Source: Metabacillus litoralis
GTDB lineage: Bacteria > Bacillota > Bacilli > Bacillales > Bacillaceae
Assembly (NCBI RefSeq): GCF_007994985.1
Contig: NZ_VOQF01000003.1
Span: forward strand, 310,001 to 374,000
DNA length: 64,000 nt
Reading direction: 5' to 3'
The notes below the pieces were generated by a model. The model made no database searches. It was not told where the DNA came from and worked only from the letters and a program-made list of their open reading frames with translations. Shown piece by piece: positions 33,402 through 43,935 of this stretch (the stretch's first letter is position 1; every line of letters starts with the position of its first letter). Both the position numbers and the translations under genes were made by a program.

Positions 33402-33834
33402 GTATAATCCCCCCTTTCTATCAATGTCTCATTACTATATACGAGCATGTTATATATGCAAATATCATATGTCTTAATTTTAAAAATATGTTTTCCTATC
33501 GTAATTTCAATCATCTTATCAACTTCTCTTTCTATCTATGTTACCTATTCTATGATTAAAAAAGCTCTATAACCACACAATTTTACTTGTGTACCATAAT
33601 CCAAATAGAATAGATTTTTTTATTTTTGAATACGTTAAACCATTATATATTTTTGTTACAGACATTCTCACTCTAGGCAAATCCATTATTTATTCGCGAG
33701 AGCACCTAAGGCACTTACGCCTGTCGGCTCTCTCTTTGGTGTATTTTTCCTATGAATAGTATAATGCACAGCTTTAACTAACTCCCGAATGAATCATAAA
33801 TTGAATAGTCAACTTGTAGAATCGTCTATAGAAC
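33402..33834. other. gap between murE and mraY with a decayed family A repeat
   Basis: No gene is present. About 33645-33745 preserve pieces of the family A element in the same order: GTTACAGACATTC, then CGCCTGTCGGCTCTCTCTTTG. The termini and target duplication are no longer recognisable. Confidence 0.45.
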
Positions 33835-35304
33835 TTATTTTTTAAATAATCCGATCGCATTTATTGCGATTTCTTTGTCGTCAAAGTCAAGAGTGTGGTT
33901 TCCAATTTGTTGATATGTTTCATGCCCTTTACCTGCAATTAAGATAACATCACCTTTTATTGCTTTTTTTACAGCTAGCTGTATCGCTTCTTCTCTGTTA
34001 GGAATTGAGTGATAGTGCAAACCTTCCACTCCCTTTTCCATATCTTTCAATATCATTAAAGGATCTTCACTTCTTGGGTTATCAGATGTAAAGATTGGTT
34101 CATCACTATAATCAGAAGCAATTTTAGCCATAAGAGGACGTTTGGTTTTATCTCGGTCCCCACCACAGCCTACAATACAAAATACTCGACCTGTAGCAAA
34201 TTGTTTAATTGTCTGAAGTACGTTTTCTAAACTGTCCGGTGTATGTGCATAATCAACGATAACTGTAAAATCTTGGCCTGCATCAACCAATTCAAAGCGA
34301 CCTCTAACTCCTACCATCGACTCAATTGCTTTAATAATTACCTGTAGATCGATTGATGAAGCTAGACAAGCAGCAACTGCTGCTAAAACATTATAAACAC
34401 TAAACTTACCCACCATATTTATCGTTACTATTTTTTCAGCATTTGGTGTAATAAGAGTAAACTGTGTTCCTTGTGATGTCATTTTTATATCTTTTGCCAT
34501 AATGTCTGCTTGTTGATCAATTCCATATGTTAAAATTTTTGCGGCAGTCATTTTTTTGTATTCTTTTGATGCCTCTTCATCTTCGTTTAACACAGCAACC
34601 TTTATTTCGTTATGATTGAAACGGTTTCCTAGCTGTGCAAATAAGAGACCTTTTGCAAATTGGTAATCCTTCATCGTTTCATGATAATCCAAATGGTCTT
34701 GTGATAAATTTGTAAATACTGCTACATTGAAATCACAACCATGGATTCTCCCTAAATGTAAGGCATGAGATGATACCTCCATAATTGCATGTGAAACTTC
34801 TTTTTTCATCATTTCACTAAAAGTTTTTTGTAGTGTTAAGCTTTCAGGAGTGGTATTTTTAACTGTTTTAAGTTCATCAGCAATTTTTATGTACATCGTC
34901 CCAATTAGACCAGTTTTCTTATTTGCTTCATTTAATATACTTTCAATAATGTGTGTTGTTGTTGTTTTTCCATTTGTACCAGTTACACCAATGAGGTGCA
35001 TATGATGAGTAGGTTGACCATAAAAGATATCAGCGAGTAGAGCCATTGCTCTTTTAGTATCTTTCACAATAATAACAGGTACATTTACATCTATTTCCTT
35101 TTCAGCAAGAATTGCAACAGCTCCATTTTCAACAGCCTTATTAGCATAATTGTGACCGTCAACTGTATAACCTTCAATACAAATAAACAGGCTCCCATTA
35201 CTCACTTCTCTGGAATCCATTTCAATCGATTGAATAATAGGATTTTCGGTAAAATCATAGATTTGATGATCGTTTAAATATGTAAGTAATTCATTTAATT
35301 TCAT
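33835..35304 (-). CDS. murE: UDP-MurNAc-L-Ala-D-Glu--meso-diaminopimelate ligase
   Basis: MurE adds the third stem-peptide residue. The 489-residue ligase has the ATP loop [12 protein letters not shown] at about 106-117. The substrate motif DNPR at 408-411 is diagnostic for meso-diaminopimelate rather than lysine. This fits a DAP-type Bacillus wall. It is separated from spoVD by a terminator-like hairpin and from mraY by a repeat remnant. Confidence 0.97.
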   Translation of the reverse strand: MKLNELLTYLNDHQIYDFTENPIIQSIEMDSREVSNGSLFICIEGYTVDGHNYANKAVENGAVAILAEKEIDVNVPVIIVKDTKRAMALLADIFYGQPTHHMHLIGVTGTNGKTTTTHIIESILNEANKKTGLIGTMYIKIADELKTVKNTTPESLTLQKTFSEMMKKEVSHAIMEVSSHALHLGRIHGCDFNVAVFTNLSQDHLDYHETMKDYQFAKGLLFAQLGNRFNHNEIKVAVLNEDEEASKEYKKMTAAKILTYGIDQQADIMAKDIKMTSQGTQFTLITPNAEKIVTINMVGKFSVYNVLAAVAACLASSIDLQVIIKAIESMVGVRGRFELVDAGQDFTVIVDYAHTPDSLENVLQTIKQFATGRVFCIVGCGGDRDKTKRPLMAKIASDYSDEPIFTSDNPRSEDPLMILKDMEKGVEGLHYHSIPNREEAIQLAVKKAIKGDVILIAGKGHETYQQIGNHTLDFDDKEIAINAIGLFKK

Positions 35305-35640
35305 AATATATTCCTACTTTCATTTCAAAGCTTCAATTCTGAGATCACTTAATTGATGTTTTTTACTCAGTCCTTATTTTATCTTACTTATAAAAAAAGA
35401 GCTATCCTTCTTCGTTTTATTTCTTGATAAAAATAGGTTTTTTTCTGATATATTGTGAATTTATCAATAATCTTAGCTCCATGAAGCTTTGTTGTTAAAT
35501 TGTTGTCATTAACTTTTAAATTAGTATAAGTTGTTTAAGCGTTAGGTGCGAGACTCCAACAGGTGGGACAAATATTATACTAAAACAACAGAAAGAAAGC
35601 GTGCCATCTATCATTTTTAAAAATGGCATGCTTTCTTTTA
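35305..35640. other. gap between spoVD and murE with terminator-like hairpin
   Basis: A stem of about 16 bp (AAAGAAAGCGTGCCAT/ATGGCATGCTTTCTTT, one G-T pair) at 35592-35638 lies directly after the spoVD stop and is followed by a T-rich stretch on the minus strand. Around 35540-35570 GCGAGACTCC and ACAGGTGGGAC faintly resemble the family A core. No gene is visible. Confidence 0.55.
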
Positions 35641-37584
35641 TTAATCTTTATCTGATTTTACACTTTTATCTTCACCTAAATAGACACGTAATTTGGAACC
35701 CTCTTTCACTTTCACACCTTCACTCGGGGATTGCTGCACAACAACCTCTCCTTCACCAGAAACATCAAGCTTTAAATTAACTAATTGCTCTGATAACTCT
35801 TGTTTCGATAACCCTATAATATTCGGTACTTCTACTAATTTTGTGTCCAACCAGTTATATTCTTTTTCTATCTGGTCTTTTCTTGGCTTAACACCTATTT
35901 CAGGAAGAACATCTCTCATTATATTCCCAACAATCGGAGCTGCTACTGTCCCACCAAACTGAACTGTGCCTTTAGGATTATCAACAGCAACATATATTAC
36001 AACTTGCGGGTCATCTGCAGGAGCAAACCCAATAAAGGAAACAATATGATTATTCTCCATATATTTTCCATCCTTAACTTTTTGAGCTGTACCAGTTTTC
36101 CCACCTACACGATAACCATCAACAAACGCGTTACGACCTGTTCCTTGTGCAACAACACTTTCAAGAGCATAACGAATTTCCTTTGATGTTTCCTCAGAGA
36201 TCACCCTTCGTTTTGCCTCAGGAGTTTGTCTACTTATCACTTCATTTGTAACAGGATCGACCCATTCTTTAGCAATATAAGGTGTATATAATATCCCTCC
36301 ATTAACAGCAGCAGATACTGCCGTAACTTGTTGGATTGGTGTAACAGAAACACCTTGACCAAAAGCTGTAGTTGCAAGCTCAACAGGACCTACACGCTCA
36401 GGCTTAAACATAATACCTGTACCTTCACCTTGTAAATCAATGCCTGTTTTTTGGCCAAAACCGAAATTTTTAATGTACTTGAATAGTGTTTCTTCACCAA
36501 GTCTTTGTCCTAACTCAACAAAACCTGGATTACAGGAGTTTTGAACAACCTCTAAAAAAGTTTGATGTCCATGTCCTCCTCTTTTCCAGCATCTTAATCT
36601 AGCTCCATCTACCTCAACTGAACCAGTATCATTAAATTCATCTTTCTCAAGATCCACCTTTTGTTCTTCAAGCGCTGCAGCTAACGTAATAATTTTAAAT
36701 GTTGAACCTGGTTCATATGTGCTCCATACAGGCAAATTTCGATTATAAACTATAGGATCTACATTCCTGAAATTTGCAGGATCAAAATCAGGTCTACTTG
36801 ACATACCAAGTATTTCCCCATTATTTGGATTCATTGCAATGGCAATAATTCCATCTGGGTTATATGTAGCCTGTACATTATCTAATTCTCTTTCAATAAT
36901 GGTCTGAACTCTAGAATCAATTGTCAGTTTTAAGTTATTCCCATCTACAGGTGATGTATAATCATCCGCTTCATCAGGCATACGTTGACCTTTAGCATCA
37001 GAGAAAAATTTAACATATCCTTTTTCTCCCTTTAACTGCTTATCATAAAATGATTCTAACCCTAATAATCCTTGGTTATCAATACCCGCAAAACCAAGAA
37101 CATGTGATAAATAGCTACCATAAGGATAATATCTAATCGAATCCTCAGCAATGTAAACACCTTTAATATCTAAATCTCTCACTTCATTTGCTTTTTCATG
37201 AGAAATTTTCCGCCCCTCAGGATTTATACGTTCTATAGATACCTTATTAGTAAGATGTCCATAAGCTTTTTCTTCTGACATATTTAAAGTCGCTGCCAGT
37301 TTTTTTGCAGCTTCAGCAGGATTTTCAATTTGTCTTGGAACAACATAAATTGATGGCGCACTCATATTCGTGGCCAGCTTTACACCATTTCGGTCTAAAA
37401 TTTCTCCCCGTTCAGGTTCGAACGGTATATTTCTGCTCCACAGGTCTTTTGCACCTGAAGTTAATGAATTACCAAGAAAGAACTGAACATATCCTAGACG
37501 TATATCAATCACTAAAAAAATTATCAACCCAAAAAGCAAAGTTAAAGCAAGTCGCTTTCTTACAGTTACATTTGATACCCGCAT
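35641..37584 (-). CDS. spoVD: stage V sporulation protein D (class B PBP, spore cortex transpeptidase)
   Basis: SpoVD is the transpeptidase partner of SpoVE in cortex synthesis. The 647-residue protein has an N-terminal membrane anchor (about 10-35), a PBP dimer domain, the active-site STFK (Ser294-Lys297), SCN (350-352), KTGT (496-499) and one PASTA domain (about 585-640). Cys332 and Cys351 are at the same positions as the pair in B. subtilis SpoVD that forms an inactivating disulfide opened by StoA. It lies next to the vegetative paralogue pbpB. Confidence 0.96.
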   Translation of the reverse strand: MRVSNVTVRKRLALTLLFGLIIFLVIDIRLGYVQFFLGNSLTSGAKDLWSRNIPFEPERGEILDRNGVKLATNMSAPSIYVVPRQIENPAEAAKKLAATLNMSEEKAYGHLTNKVSIERINPEGRKISHEKANEVRDLDIKGVYIAEDSIRYYPYGSYLSHVLGFAGIDNQGLLGLESFYDKQLKGEKGYVKFFSDAKGQRMPDEADDYTSPVDGNNLKLTIDSRVQTIIERELDNVQATYNPDGIIAIAMNPNNGEILGMSSRPDFDPANFRNVDPIVYNRNLPVWSTYEPGSTFKIITLAAALEEQKVDLEKDEFNDTGSVEVDGARLRCWKRGGHGHQTFLEVVQNSCNPGFVELGQRLGEETLFKYIKNFGFGQKTGIDLQGEGTGIMFKPERVGPVELATTAFGQGVSVTPIQQVTAVSAAVNGGILYTPYIAKEWVDPVTNEVISRQTPEAKRRVISEETSKEIRYALESVVAQGTGRNAFVDGYRVGGKTGTAQKVKDGKYMENNHIVSFIGFAPADDPQVVIYVAVDNPKGTVQFGGTVAAPIVGNIMRDVLPEIGVKPRKDQIEKEYNWLDTKLVEVPNIIGLSKQELSEQLVNLKLDVSGEGEVVVQQSPSEGVKVKEGSKLRVYLGEDKSVKSDKD

Positions 37585-37703
37585 ATCCTATCCCCCCTTG
37601 TCTAGGCTCGTTGTAAAATATATGCTTGTACATAGGAGAATAGAACATAGAAAAGTAGAGATGATATTTGAACCCGGTCCCTAAACTTCATATAAATAAT
37701 GAC

Positions 37704-37733
37704 AAAAAGAAGTTACTCCGATTGAGTAACTTC
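37704..37733 (-). terminator. intrinsic terminator of pbpB
   Basis: A perfect 10-bp stem GAAGTTACTC/GAGTAACTTC (37709-37733) is followed on the minus strand by five T residues, just after the pbpB stop. Confidence 0.9.
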
Positions 37734-37741
37734 TTAGCTTA

Positions 37742-39925
37742 TTATTCTTCTTTTTCTAAAGCTTGATCGTCAGAGGATTTGCGAGTATTTAACGTAATTG
37801 TTAATAAATCTCCTGCTTTTACGATACTGTCCTTCTTAATACTTTGTTTTGTCACATATCCTGATCCTTCCGTTTTTATCGATAAATCTAAAAGATAACC
37901 AAACTTCATAACATCTCTTCTAGACCAATCAGTGATATTTGGCATTTTAATAGAATCGGAAGTTTTCAGCAAGATTTTTTCATCATTAATCACTGCTGTA
38001 TCAGCCTCGGGATATTGAGAGATAATTTTCTGACCATCACCAAGCAATACTGCTTCTAAGCCTAATTTATCAAGCTCAGCTTTTACTTCAGTGAGATTTT
38101 TCTCTTCCAATGATGGTAACTTGATTCCAGCATTTTGTGTGGTTGATTCTTTTTCAGAAACAGTACTAGTAGGATCGATTTGTAGGTATTGCAGACTGTT
38201 TTTCATAACAGTGTTAAACACTTTTGAAACTGGCATTGCTCCTGCTTGACCCTCTAATTTAGGTCTTTGTACCGCAACATACACAATCAGTTCTGGGTCT
38301 TCCTTTGGTGCGATTCCAAGGAATGAAAAAATATAGTTATCATGACCTCTAAGAACTTCACCCGAGTCAGAATACATTTGTGCAGTTCCAGTTTTACCAG
38401 CAACATTATACCCTTCAATTTTAAAAGGCTTACCTGTACCTTTTTCTCCAGTTACAACTGTTTCTAATAAATTCAGTACTTCTTGAGATGTTTTAGCAGA
38501 AATCGGTTCCCCCGCAATCGTTGGTTTCGTTTCCTTAACGATTTCTTGTGTATCTGTATCTACTATCTTTTCAATAACGAACGGTTTCATCATTTTTCCA
38601 CCATTAGCTATCGCGGTAGCTGCTTGAATTTGTTGTATAGGTGTAACAGCTGATGCTTGTCCAAAGGATGTAGAGATTTGATCACGGTGAAATTTATAAT
38701 TGAACTTACTATTAACTTCATCTGGGAGATCAATTCCTGTCGTTTTTAAAAAACCAAATGAGTTGAGATATTGGTAAAATCGATCTGTTCCTAAAAGTTT
38801 ATCAGCAATTATAGAAAAACCTACATTTGAGGAACGCTGTACACCTTCATTAAAGGTAATCGGTCCCCACCCAGTCTTATTATGGTCATAAATATCTGGT
38901 CCATCTACTGAATATGACCCAGACTGATATGTAGCATTACCATTATAGACTCCTTCTTCAATTGCAGCTGCGAGGGTAAAAATCTTCATAGTAGATCCAG
39001 GTTCATAGCGTGATGAAACGACATCATTGTAATAAGAATTAATGTCTCTTACATTTGGATCAAAGCTTGGACGTTGGCTCATCGCAAGTATTTTGCCTGT
39101 TTTCGGATCTGCCACTACTCCTATGATCTTTTCTGGCGTGTATTCATCAACAACCTGATTCATTGCATCTTCTAAAAAGGTTTGAATTTTCTGGTCAATC
39201 GTTAAATAGACATCATTTCCATTTTCAGGTGCCGTTATTTCATCTTTACTATTCGGCAACTTCCAATTATATCCATCTTTCTGGTATTTAACAAAACCAT
39301 CTTCTTCATGCAAATATTTATCCAAGGTTTTTTCCAGGCCCATCATACCAACAGTTTCTGCACTATCATCTTTTTGCTGAGCATAACCTATTAAATGGGA
39401 CGCAAATATACCATTTGGATAAAACCTTTGTGTATCACGGCTGAAGATTATCCCAGGAAGTTCAAGCTTCGTAATTTCTTCTTTTAAACTATGACTTATA
39501 TCCCTTCCCGCTGCACCAAATTCAACCTGGTATAAATCTTTAGAAAGAAGCTTTTCAATTTCATTTATATCCATATTTATCAAAGGTGCAAGCTTTTGAG
39601 CAGTTTCAGAGACGTCAATAACATGTTGAGGGTTATCAGGATCAGTTGTTATTTTATCATCAAGAATTGCTACAAGTTTATAAGATGATTTATCTTCAGC
39701 AATAACATTACCTTTACGGTCTAATATAGAACCTCGTTCAGCCTCAATTGTTCTCTGACTTTTATACAGTTCTTCGACTTTTGCTGCTAGTGCTTGGCCA
39801 TGTACAGTACCTGTTGACTGAATGTAAAAGAAACGAATGAATATCGTTAAAAAAAGCAGCGCAAAAAATACTGATAAAATCGCTGCTCCTCTATTCATAT
39901 TTTTATTTTTTTGAGTCAATTTCAT
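37742..39925 (-). CDS. pbpB: penicillin-binding protein 2B, septal transpeptidase
   Basis: PBP2B is the essential class B transpeptidase of vegetative division (FtsI equivalent). The protein (727 residues) has a membrane anchor at about 15-35, the dimerisation domain, the active site EPGSTMK (Ser311, Lys314), KTGTAQ, and two C-terminal PASTA domains. The ATG (MKLTQKNKNM) with GGGGAGG upstream is preferred over a start five codons earlier. It follows ftsL in the order ftsL-pbpB-spoVD. Confidence 0.96.
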   Translation of the reverse strand: MKLTQKNKNMNRGAAILSVFFALLFLTIFIRFFYIQSTGTVHGQALAAKVEELYKSQRTIEAERGSILDRKGNVIAEDKSSYKLVAILDDKITTDPDNPQHVIDVSETAQKLAPLINMDINEIEKLLSKDLYQVEFGAAGRDISHSLKEEITKLELPGIIFSRDTQRFYPNGIFASHLIGYAQQKDDSAETVGMMGLEKTLDKYLHEEDGFVKYQKDGYNWKLPNSKDEITAPENGNDVYLTIDQKIQTFLEDAMNQVVDEYTPEKIIGVVADPKTGKILAMSQRPSFDPNVRDINSYYNDVVSSRYEPGSTMKIFTLAAAIEEGVYNGNATYQSGSYSVDGPDIYDHNKTGWGPITFNEGVQRSSNVGFSIIADKLLGTDRFYQYLNSFGFLKTTGIDLPDEVNSKFNYKFHRDQISTSFGQASAVTPIQQIQAATAIANGGKMMKPFVIEKIVDTDTQEIVKETKPTIAGEPISAKTSQEVLNLLETVVTGEKGTGKPFKIEGYNVAGKTGTAQMYSDSGEVLRGHDNYIFSFLGIAPKEDPELIVYVAVQRPKLEGQAGAMPVSKVFNTVMKNSLQYLQIDPTSTVSEKESTTQNAGIKLPSLEEKNLTEVKAELDKLGLEAVLLGDGQKIISQYPEADTAVINDEKILLKTSDSIKMPNITDWSRRDVMKFGYLLDLSIKTEGSGYVTKQSIKKDSIVKAGDLLTITLNTRKSSDDQALEKEE

Positions 39926-39983
39926 ACAAAACCTCCCCATTAATCATACCACCATCGTTCTAAAAATCATACAATACTTTTAA

Positions 39984-40019
39984 GGGACTAAACTACTATT
40001 AATAAAGTAGTCTAGTCCC
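39984..40019. repeat. hairpin between ftsL and pbpB
   Basis: The arms GGGACTAAACTACT and AGTAGTCTAGTCCC form a 14-bp stem with one mismatch or wobble and an 8-base loop. It lacks a proper T-run and sits inside the division operon, so partial termination or mRNA processing is possible. Confidence 0.65.
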
Positions 40020-40031
40020 CAATATACGCTA

Positions 40032-40400
40032 TTAGTCTTGTACTGTTTTAACACTATTTTGATCTAAAGTTAAGCCTAAACCTTTTGCTTTCTCCCAAAT
40101 TCTTTCGTATGTACTCAGTTCTTCAACCTGAACATGGAGGTCACTATTAAGCTTTGTTTGTTCATATATCTTCGCTTCCATTTTTTGAATATCTACATTC
40201 GTTTGATAAATGGTATAGCTACTTGAAACAATTTTTACAGCTCCAATAACAAAAAGTCCAATGAGTAATATAACGAGAAATTTTTCACCTAATGTTATAG
40301 AAGCTCTTCTTTTTATTATAATTGGTTCAGTTTTAGGTTGTTGCTGATGTTGATGCTGCTCTTGTCTTTGTTGCTCTATTTTCCTTGCTAAATTACTCAT
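40032..40400 (-). CDS. ftsL: cell division protein FtsL
   Basis: FtsL is a bitopic protein that joins DivIB and DivIC in activating septal synthesis. The 122 residues comprise a basic, Gln/His-rich cytoplasmic tail (about 1-38), one transmembrane helix (about 39-58) and a leucine-zipper-like coiled coil. TAAGGAGG precedes the ATG. Its place between rsmH and pbpB supports the call, as the family itself is poorly conserved. Confidence 0.93.
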   Translation of the reverse strand: MSNLARKIEQQRQEQHQHQQQPKTEPIIIKRRASITLGEKFLVILLIGLFVIGAVKIVSSSYTIYQTNVDIQKMEAKIYEQTKLNSDLHVQVEELSTYERIWEKAKGLGLTLDQNSVKTVQD

Positions 40401-40453
40401 ACTTATAACCTCCTTAGATAAATTTACACAATGTAAACTTTAATTTTTGTCCT

Positions 40454-41386
40454 TTATAACTTCTCAATAATTCTTAATTTTGCAGATCGAGCACGATTAT
40501 TTTCTTCAAGCTCTTCTTCAGAAGGTAGAATTGGCTTTCTAGTAACTAGTTTTGCTTTGGGTTCATAACCCTCCGGAATAACCGGCATATTACGAGGTAA
40601 CTCAGGTGGTGTTGCAGCCTCCTTAAAGGCTGATTTACAAATTCGATCTTCCAGTGAATGAAAGGTAATGACACTAACCCTTCCTTCGGGCTTTAACAAT
40701 TCAATTGATTGTTCAATTGCTTCTTCAAATACCTTTAATTCATCGTTAACAGCGATTCGTATAGCCTGAAAAATCCTTTTTGCAGGATGACCACCTTTTC
40801 TTCTAGCAGGAGCTGGGATTGCATCCTTTATGATCTCTACTAGCTCACCAGTTGTCTTTATCGGGTTGTTTTCTCGTTGCGCTTCAATTTTTCTTGCAAT
40901 TTGCTTTGAGAATTTTTCCTCTCCATATTTAAAGAAGATTTTCACCAAAGCCTCATATGGCCAATTATTTACAACTTCAAATGCAGATACATCTGATTGT
41001 TGATCCATTCTCATATCTAAAGGTGCATCATGATGATAACTAAATCCACGTTCAGGTGTATCAAGCTGTGGAGAAGAAACTCCTAGATCAAAAATAATTC
41101 CATCAACTTTCTCAACACCTAACGCTTTTAACTCCTCAGCTAAATAGCGGAAATTACTTTTTATAAAAGTTACTTGTCCCTCATAACCAGCTAATTTCTC
41201 TTTAGCATTAGCCAATGCAACGTCATCTTGATCAAAAGCATATAAATGACCTTTTTGCGATAATTTCGATAAAAGGTAGCTGCTATGACCAGCACCACCT
41301 AATGTACAATCCACATATGTACCATCTTCTTTAACATTTAAGCCGTCTACCGTTTCCTCTAATAAAACGGTTGTATGTTTAAACAT
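40454..41386 (-). CDS. rsmH: 16S rRNA (cytosine1402-N4)-methyltransferase RsmH
   Basis: RsmH (MraW) N4-methylates C1402 in the 16S rRNA P-site. The protein (310 residues) has the SAM-binding [15 protein letters not shown] and [11 protein letters not shown] motifs, [14 protein letters not shown], and the C-terminal VISFHSLEDR-type segment ([13 protein letters not shown]). The ATG giving [11 protein letters not shown] has AAGGTGG 8 bases upstream; a GTG four codons earlier lies inside that site. Confidence 0.97.
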   Translation of the reverse strand: MFKHTTVLLEETVDGLNVKEDGTYVDCTLGGAGHSSYLLSKLSQKGHLYAFDQDDVALANAKEKLAGYEGQVTFIKSNFRYLAEELKALGVEKVDGIIFDLGVSSPQLDTPERGFSYHHDAPLDMRMDQQSDVSAFEVVNNWPYEALVKIFFKYGEEKFSKQIARKIEAQRENNPIKTTGELVEIIKDAIPAPARRKGGHPAKRIFQAIRIAVNDELKVFEEAIEQSIELLKPEGRVSVITFHSLEDRICKSAFKEAATPPELPRNMPVIPEGYEPKAKLVTRKPILPSEEELEENNRARSAKLRIIEKL

Positions 41387-41457
41387 AAGTTGTACCACCT
41401 TTTCAAATCATTTCTATTAGCTTGTCCACTTTAGTCAATATTTTGCTTAAGTGAAGA

Positions 41458-41889
41458 TTATATATCAAAATCAATCATATTTTCTGCAATCTCTTCAAAA
41501 GAATCTTCTTGTTCAGCAACATATTTTTCCCAAATAGGCTTACTCCATAGTTCAATTCGATTTGAAACGCCGATTACAACACATTCTTTTTCTAGTTTTG
41601 CATACTGCAAAAGTGGTGTAGCAATGTTAACACGACCTTGTTTATCTAACTCACACTCAGTCGCGCCAGAAAAGAAAAAACGAGTAAAGGCACGTGCATC
41701 TTTTTTTGTTAACGGGAGAGCTTTAAGCTTTTCCTCAATTGTTTTCCACTCACTCATCGGGTAACCAAATAAGCATTGATCTAATCCTCTTGTTAGTACG
41801 AAGGCTTCACCTAAACCTTCTCTAAATTTAGATGGGACAATCATTCTGCCTTTTAAATCGATGGTGTGTTGATATTCTCCCATGAACAT
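41458..41889 (-). CDS. mraZ: division/cell-wall cluster transcriptional regulator MraZ
   Basis: MraZ is an AbrB-fold DNA-binding protein that opens the dcw cluster. The 143-residue protein carries two MraZ repeats with the motifs [13 protein letters not shown] and [13 protein letters not shown], and is nearly identical to B. subtilis MraZ ([11 protein letters not shown]). A few codons of in-frame upstream start are ignored in favour of the family start. Confidence 0.96.
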   Translation of the reverse strand: MFMGEYQHTIDLKGRMIVPSKFREGLGEAFVLTRGLDQCLFGYPMSEWKTIEEKLKALPLTKKDARAFTRFFFSGATECELDKQGRVNIATPLLQYAKLEKECVVIGVSNRIELWSKPIWEKYVAEQEDSFEEIAENMIDFDI

Positions 41890-41970
41890 GCTCATTGCCC
41901 CCACTTTCTTCCCTTAACTCACCACTTCCCCCCACTTATCTCCACTTCTTATTCTACATTTCTTTTCGCA

Positions 41971-41994
41971 AAAAAAAAACCCTGTATTAACAGG
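41971..41994 (-). terminator. intrinsic terminator of bshC
   Basis: A short stem CCTGT/ACAGG (41981-41994) is followed by nine T residues on the minus strand, just after bshC and before mraZ. Confidence 0.75.
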
Positions 41995-42013
41995 ATTTTC
42001 AAAAAAATTTCAT

Positions 42014-43642
42014 TTATAATTTGACAATTTTATGCTTTTGATTAAAAGAATATGACAATTTTAGCAAATCTCTTACAAATTCCGGTCCGAATTTGTTTAT
42101 ATAGTAATAAATATTCCAAATTCTTTCTTGTGGATGTAAATTTGGAGCAAGTGACAATTCCATCGATTTATATTTAGAAAGTTGAACCTGATGCTTTTGT
42201 TTTTGGCGCTTTTCCACACTTTTCAAAAGAAAATCAAGATGGTCTTGGATAAAAGCCCCATTTTTTTGCAACATAGGATCTAGACTAGGATCTATTTCCA
42301 CTGCTGCATGTATCAGACTTGAATGTATTGAAGAAATTTCTTTTTTTGCTTCATCAACTATTTTTTTCATATCCACAGGTGTTACTGAATCCAAATACGA
42401 TTTCATTGCAGCTTCAATCCCATTATGAAGTAAATCCTCAAGTAATACGCCTGTTTCAATCAAATTCCTTTCAATAGATCTTTCCAATAAAGTAATTTGT
42501 AACCTCGGCAATACCGGCGGCATTTTCATTTCCATTATTGAGAAAACTTTCTTTAACTCAGCCCAATATGTTACTTCCCCTGGTCCTGCAATAAATGCAA
42601 GTGTCGGGAATAAGAATTCCTGCATTAATGGCCTCGTCACTACATTATTACTAAATTTTTCAGGATTTGTTTCAATAAGATCCATTAATTCTGCATATGA
42701 AAATTGGATATTGATATCAGGTATAATAAATTCCCCGTTTATAGCCCGTTCTATAAGAAACCTCTCTCCATCATGGTGATAAAATAAATTTACACTATTT
42801 TCACCTAAATCAATTATTGGCGAATAATTATGACTGATCATTTTTTGTTGTTGTTCAACTACAGCAGTATAAATAGATTGATTTTGATCTACTATTAATC
42901 TGAAGCAATTTTTCTCCAGACTTCTTAAATCCGGGTCTCCTGAGTTAATTAGTACCAGACCTTCATCCCGAAATAAATTCATAATCACTTTTTCAAAAAA
43001 ATGAACATATGTATCGGACTCACTTATATCTACTTTTAATTGTTGAATTAATTGATTTGTAAAATCGGTTTCTCCATAAGCTTCAAAAATTTCCTCGATC
43101 CACTCTACTGTTTTTTTCTGGTTCAGAGGTAATTGTGAAACAGATTGTTTTTTTAATGGAGAATCCTTTATTGAATGCTTTTTAGGCACTCCGTTTTTGT
43201 TAACAAATAGATGATTGATTTCAGCAAAGTCATGATCCTCGCCAGCAATCCAAAATACAGGTATAACAGGTAAACCTAATTTATCCTCTTGTTCTCTTGC
43301 TAAGACAATAATTGATATTATTTTATGTATTGTATATAAGGGACCTGTAAGTAATCCAGCTTGTTGACCACCAATTACAACAACACTATCTGGATCCTTT
43401 AATCTCTCTATATTATTCAATGTTTTATGATGCCCAGGAAAACACCTGCTAGTATATTCAAATAAATATGAGGATAAAGCATCACGCTGAAAGGAGCGAT
43501 TTTTTAGATCCAAAGCTCTTCTATTAAATAGTTCTTCAGAATGGATATCATAGTCAAAATATGTTCCATCTTCTATTTTATTGTCCATTAAATCATTCAT
43601 AAATTGATTTGAAGAGCGTAGGGAGAGTTCAACAATCTCCAT
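42014..43642 (-). CDS. bshC: bacillithiol biosynthesis cysteine-adding enzyme BshC
   Basis: BshC attaches cysteine to glucosaminyl-malate, the last step of bacillithiol synthesis. The 542-residue protein shows VVIGGQQAGLLTGPLYTIHK, PVIPVFWIAGEDHDFAEINH and the C-terminal coiled-coil part of the family. It occupies the yllA position upstream of mraZ. AAAGGAAG precedes the ATG. Confidence 0.95.
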   Translation of the reverse strand: MEIVELSLRSSNQFMNDLMDNKIEDGTYFDYDIHSEELFNRRALDLKNRSFQRDALSSYLFEYTSRCFPGHHKTLNNIERLKDPDSVVVIGGQQAGLLTGPLYTIHKIISIIVLAREQEDKLGLPVIPVFWIAGEDHDFAEINHLFVNKNGVPKKHSIKDSPLKKQSVSQLPLNQKKTVEWIEEIFEAYGETDFTNQLIQQLKVDISESDTYVHFFEKVIMNLFRDEGLVLINSGDPDLRSLEKNCFRLIVDQNQSIYTAVVEQQQKMISHNYSPIIDLGENSVNLFYHHDGERFLIERAINGEFIIPDINIQFSYAELMDLIETNPEKFSNNVVTRPLMQEFLFPTLAFIAGPGEVTYWAELKKVFSIMEMKMPPVLPRLQITLLERSIERNLIETGVLLEDLLHNGIEAAMKSYLDSVTPVDMKKIVDEAKKEISSIHSSLIHAAVEIDPSLDPMLQKNGAFIQDHLDFLLKSVEKRQKQKHQVQLSKYKSMELSLAPNLHPQERIWNIYYYINKFGPEFVRDLLKLSYSFNQKHKIVKL

Positions 43643-43935
43643 TTAGAAACTTCCTTTCTAGATTAAATCTAAAATTTGTGCCGGCTGTTGACAAAAGCTA
43701 TATAATTCATGTTGGATACAATAACTCCATTTCAAGCACAACGCTTTTTTAAGAATTTGAATCAATAAAAAACATTTTATTGCTTAAGTTTACTGTATTT
43801 AAACACATTTTTTGTCCACAATCCAAAATAACATTTAGTTGTATTATGTATTATTTATTATGATATCTATTTATATCAATTTTGAGTATAGCATTAATGG
43901 TAAAGAAACAAAAAAACTTTGCCTATAAGAACATT

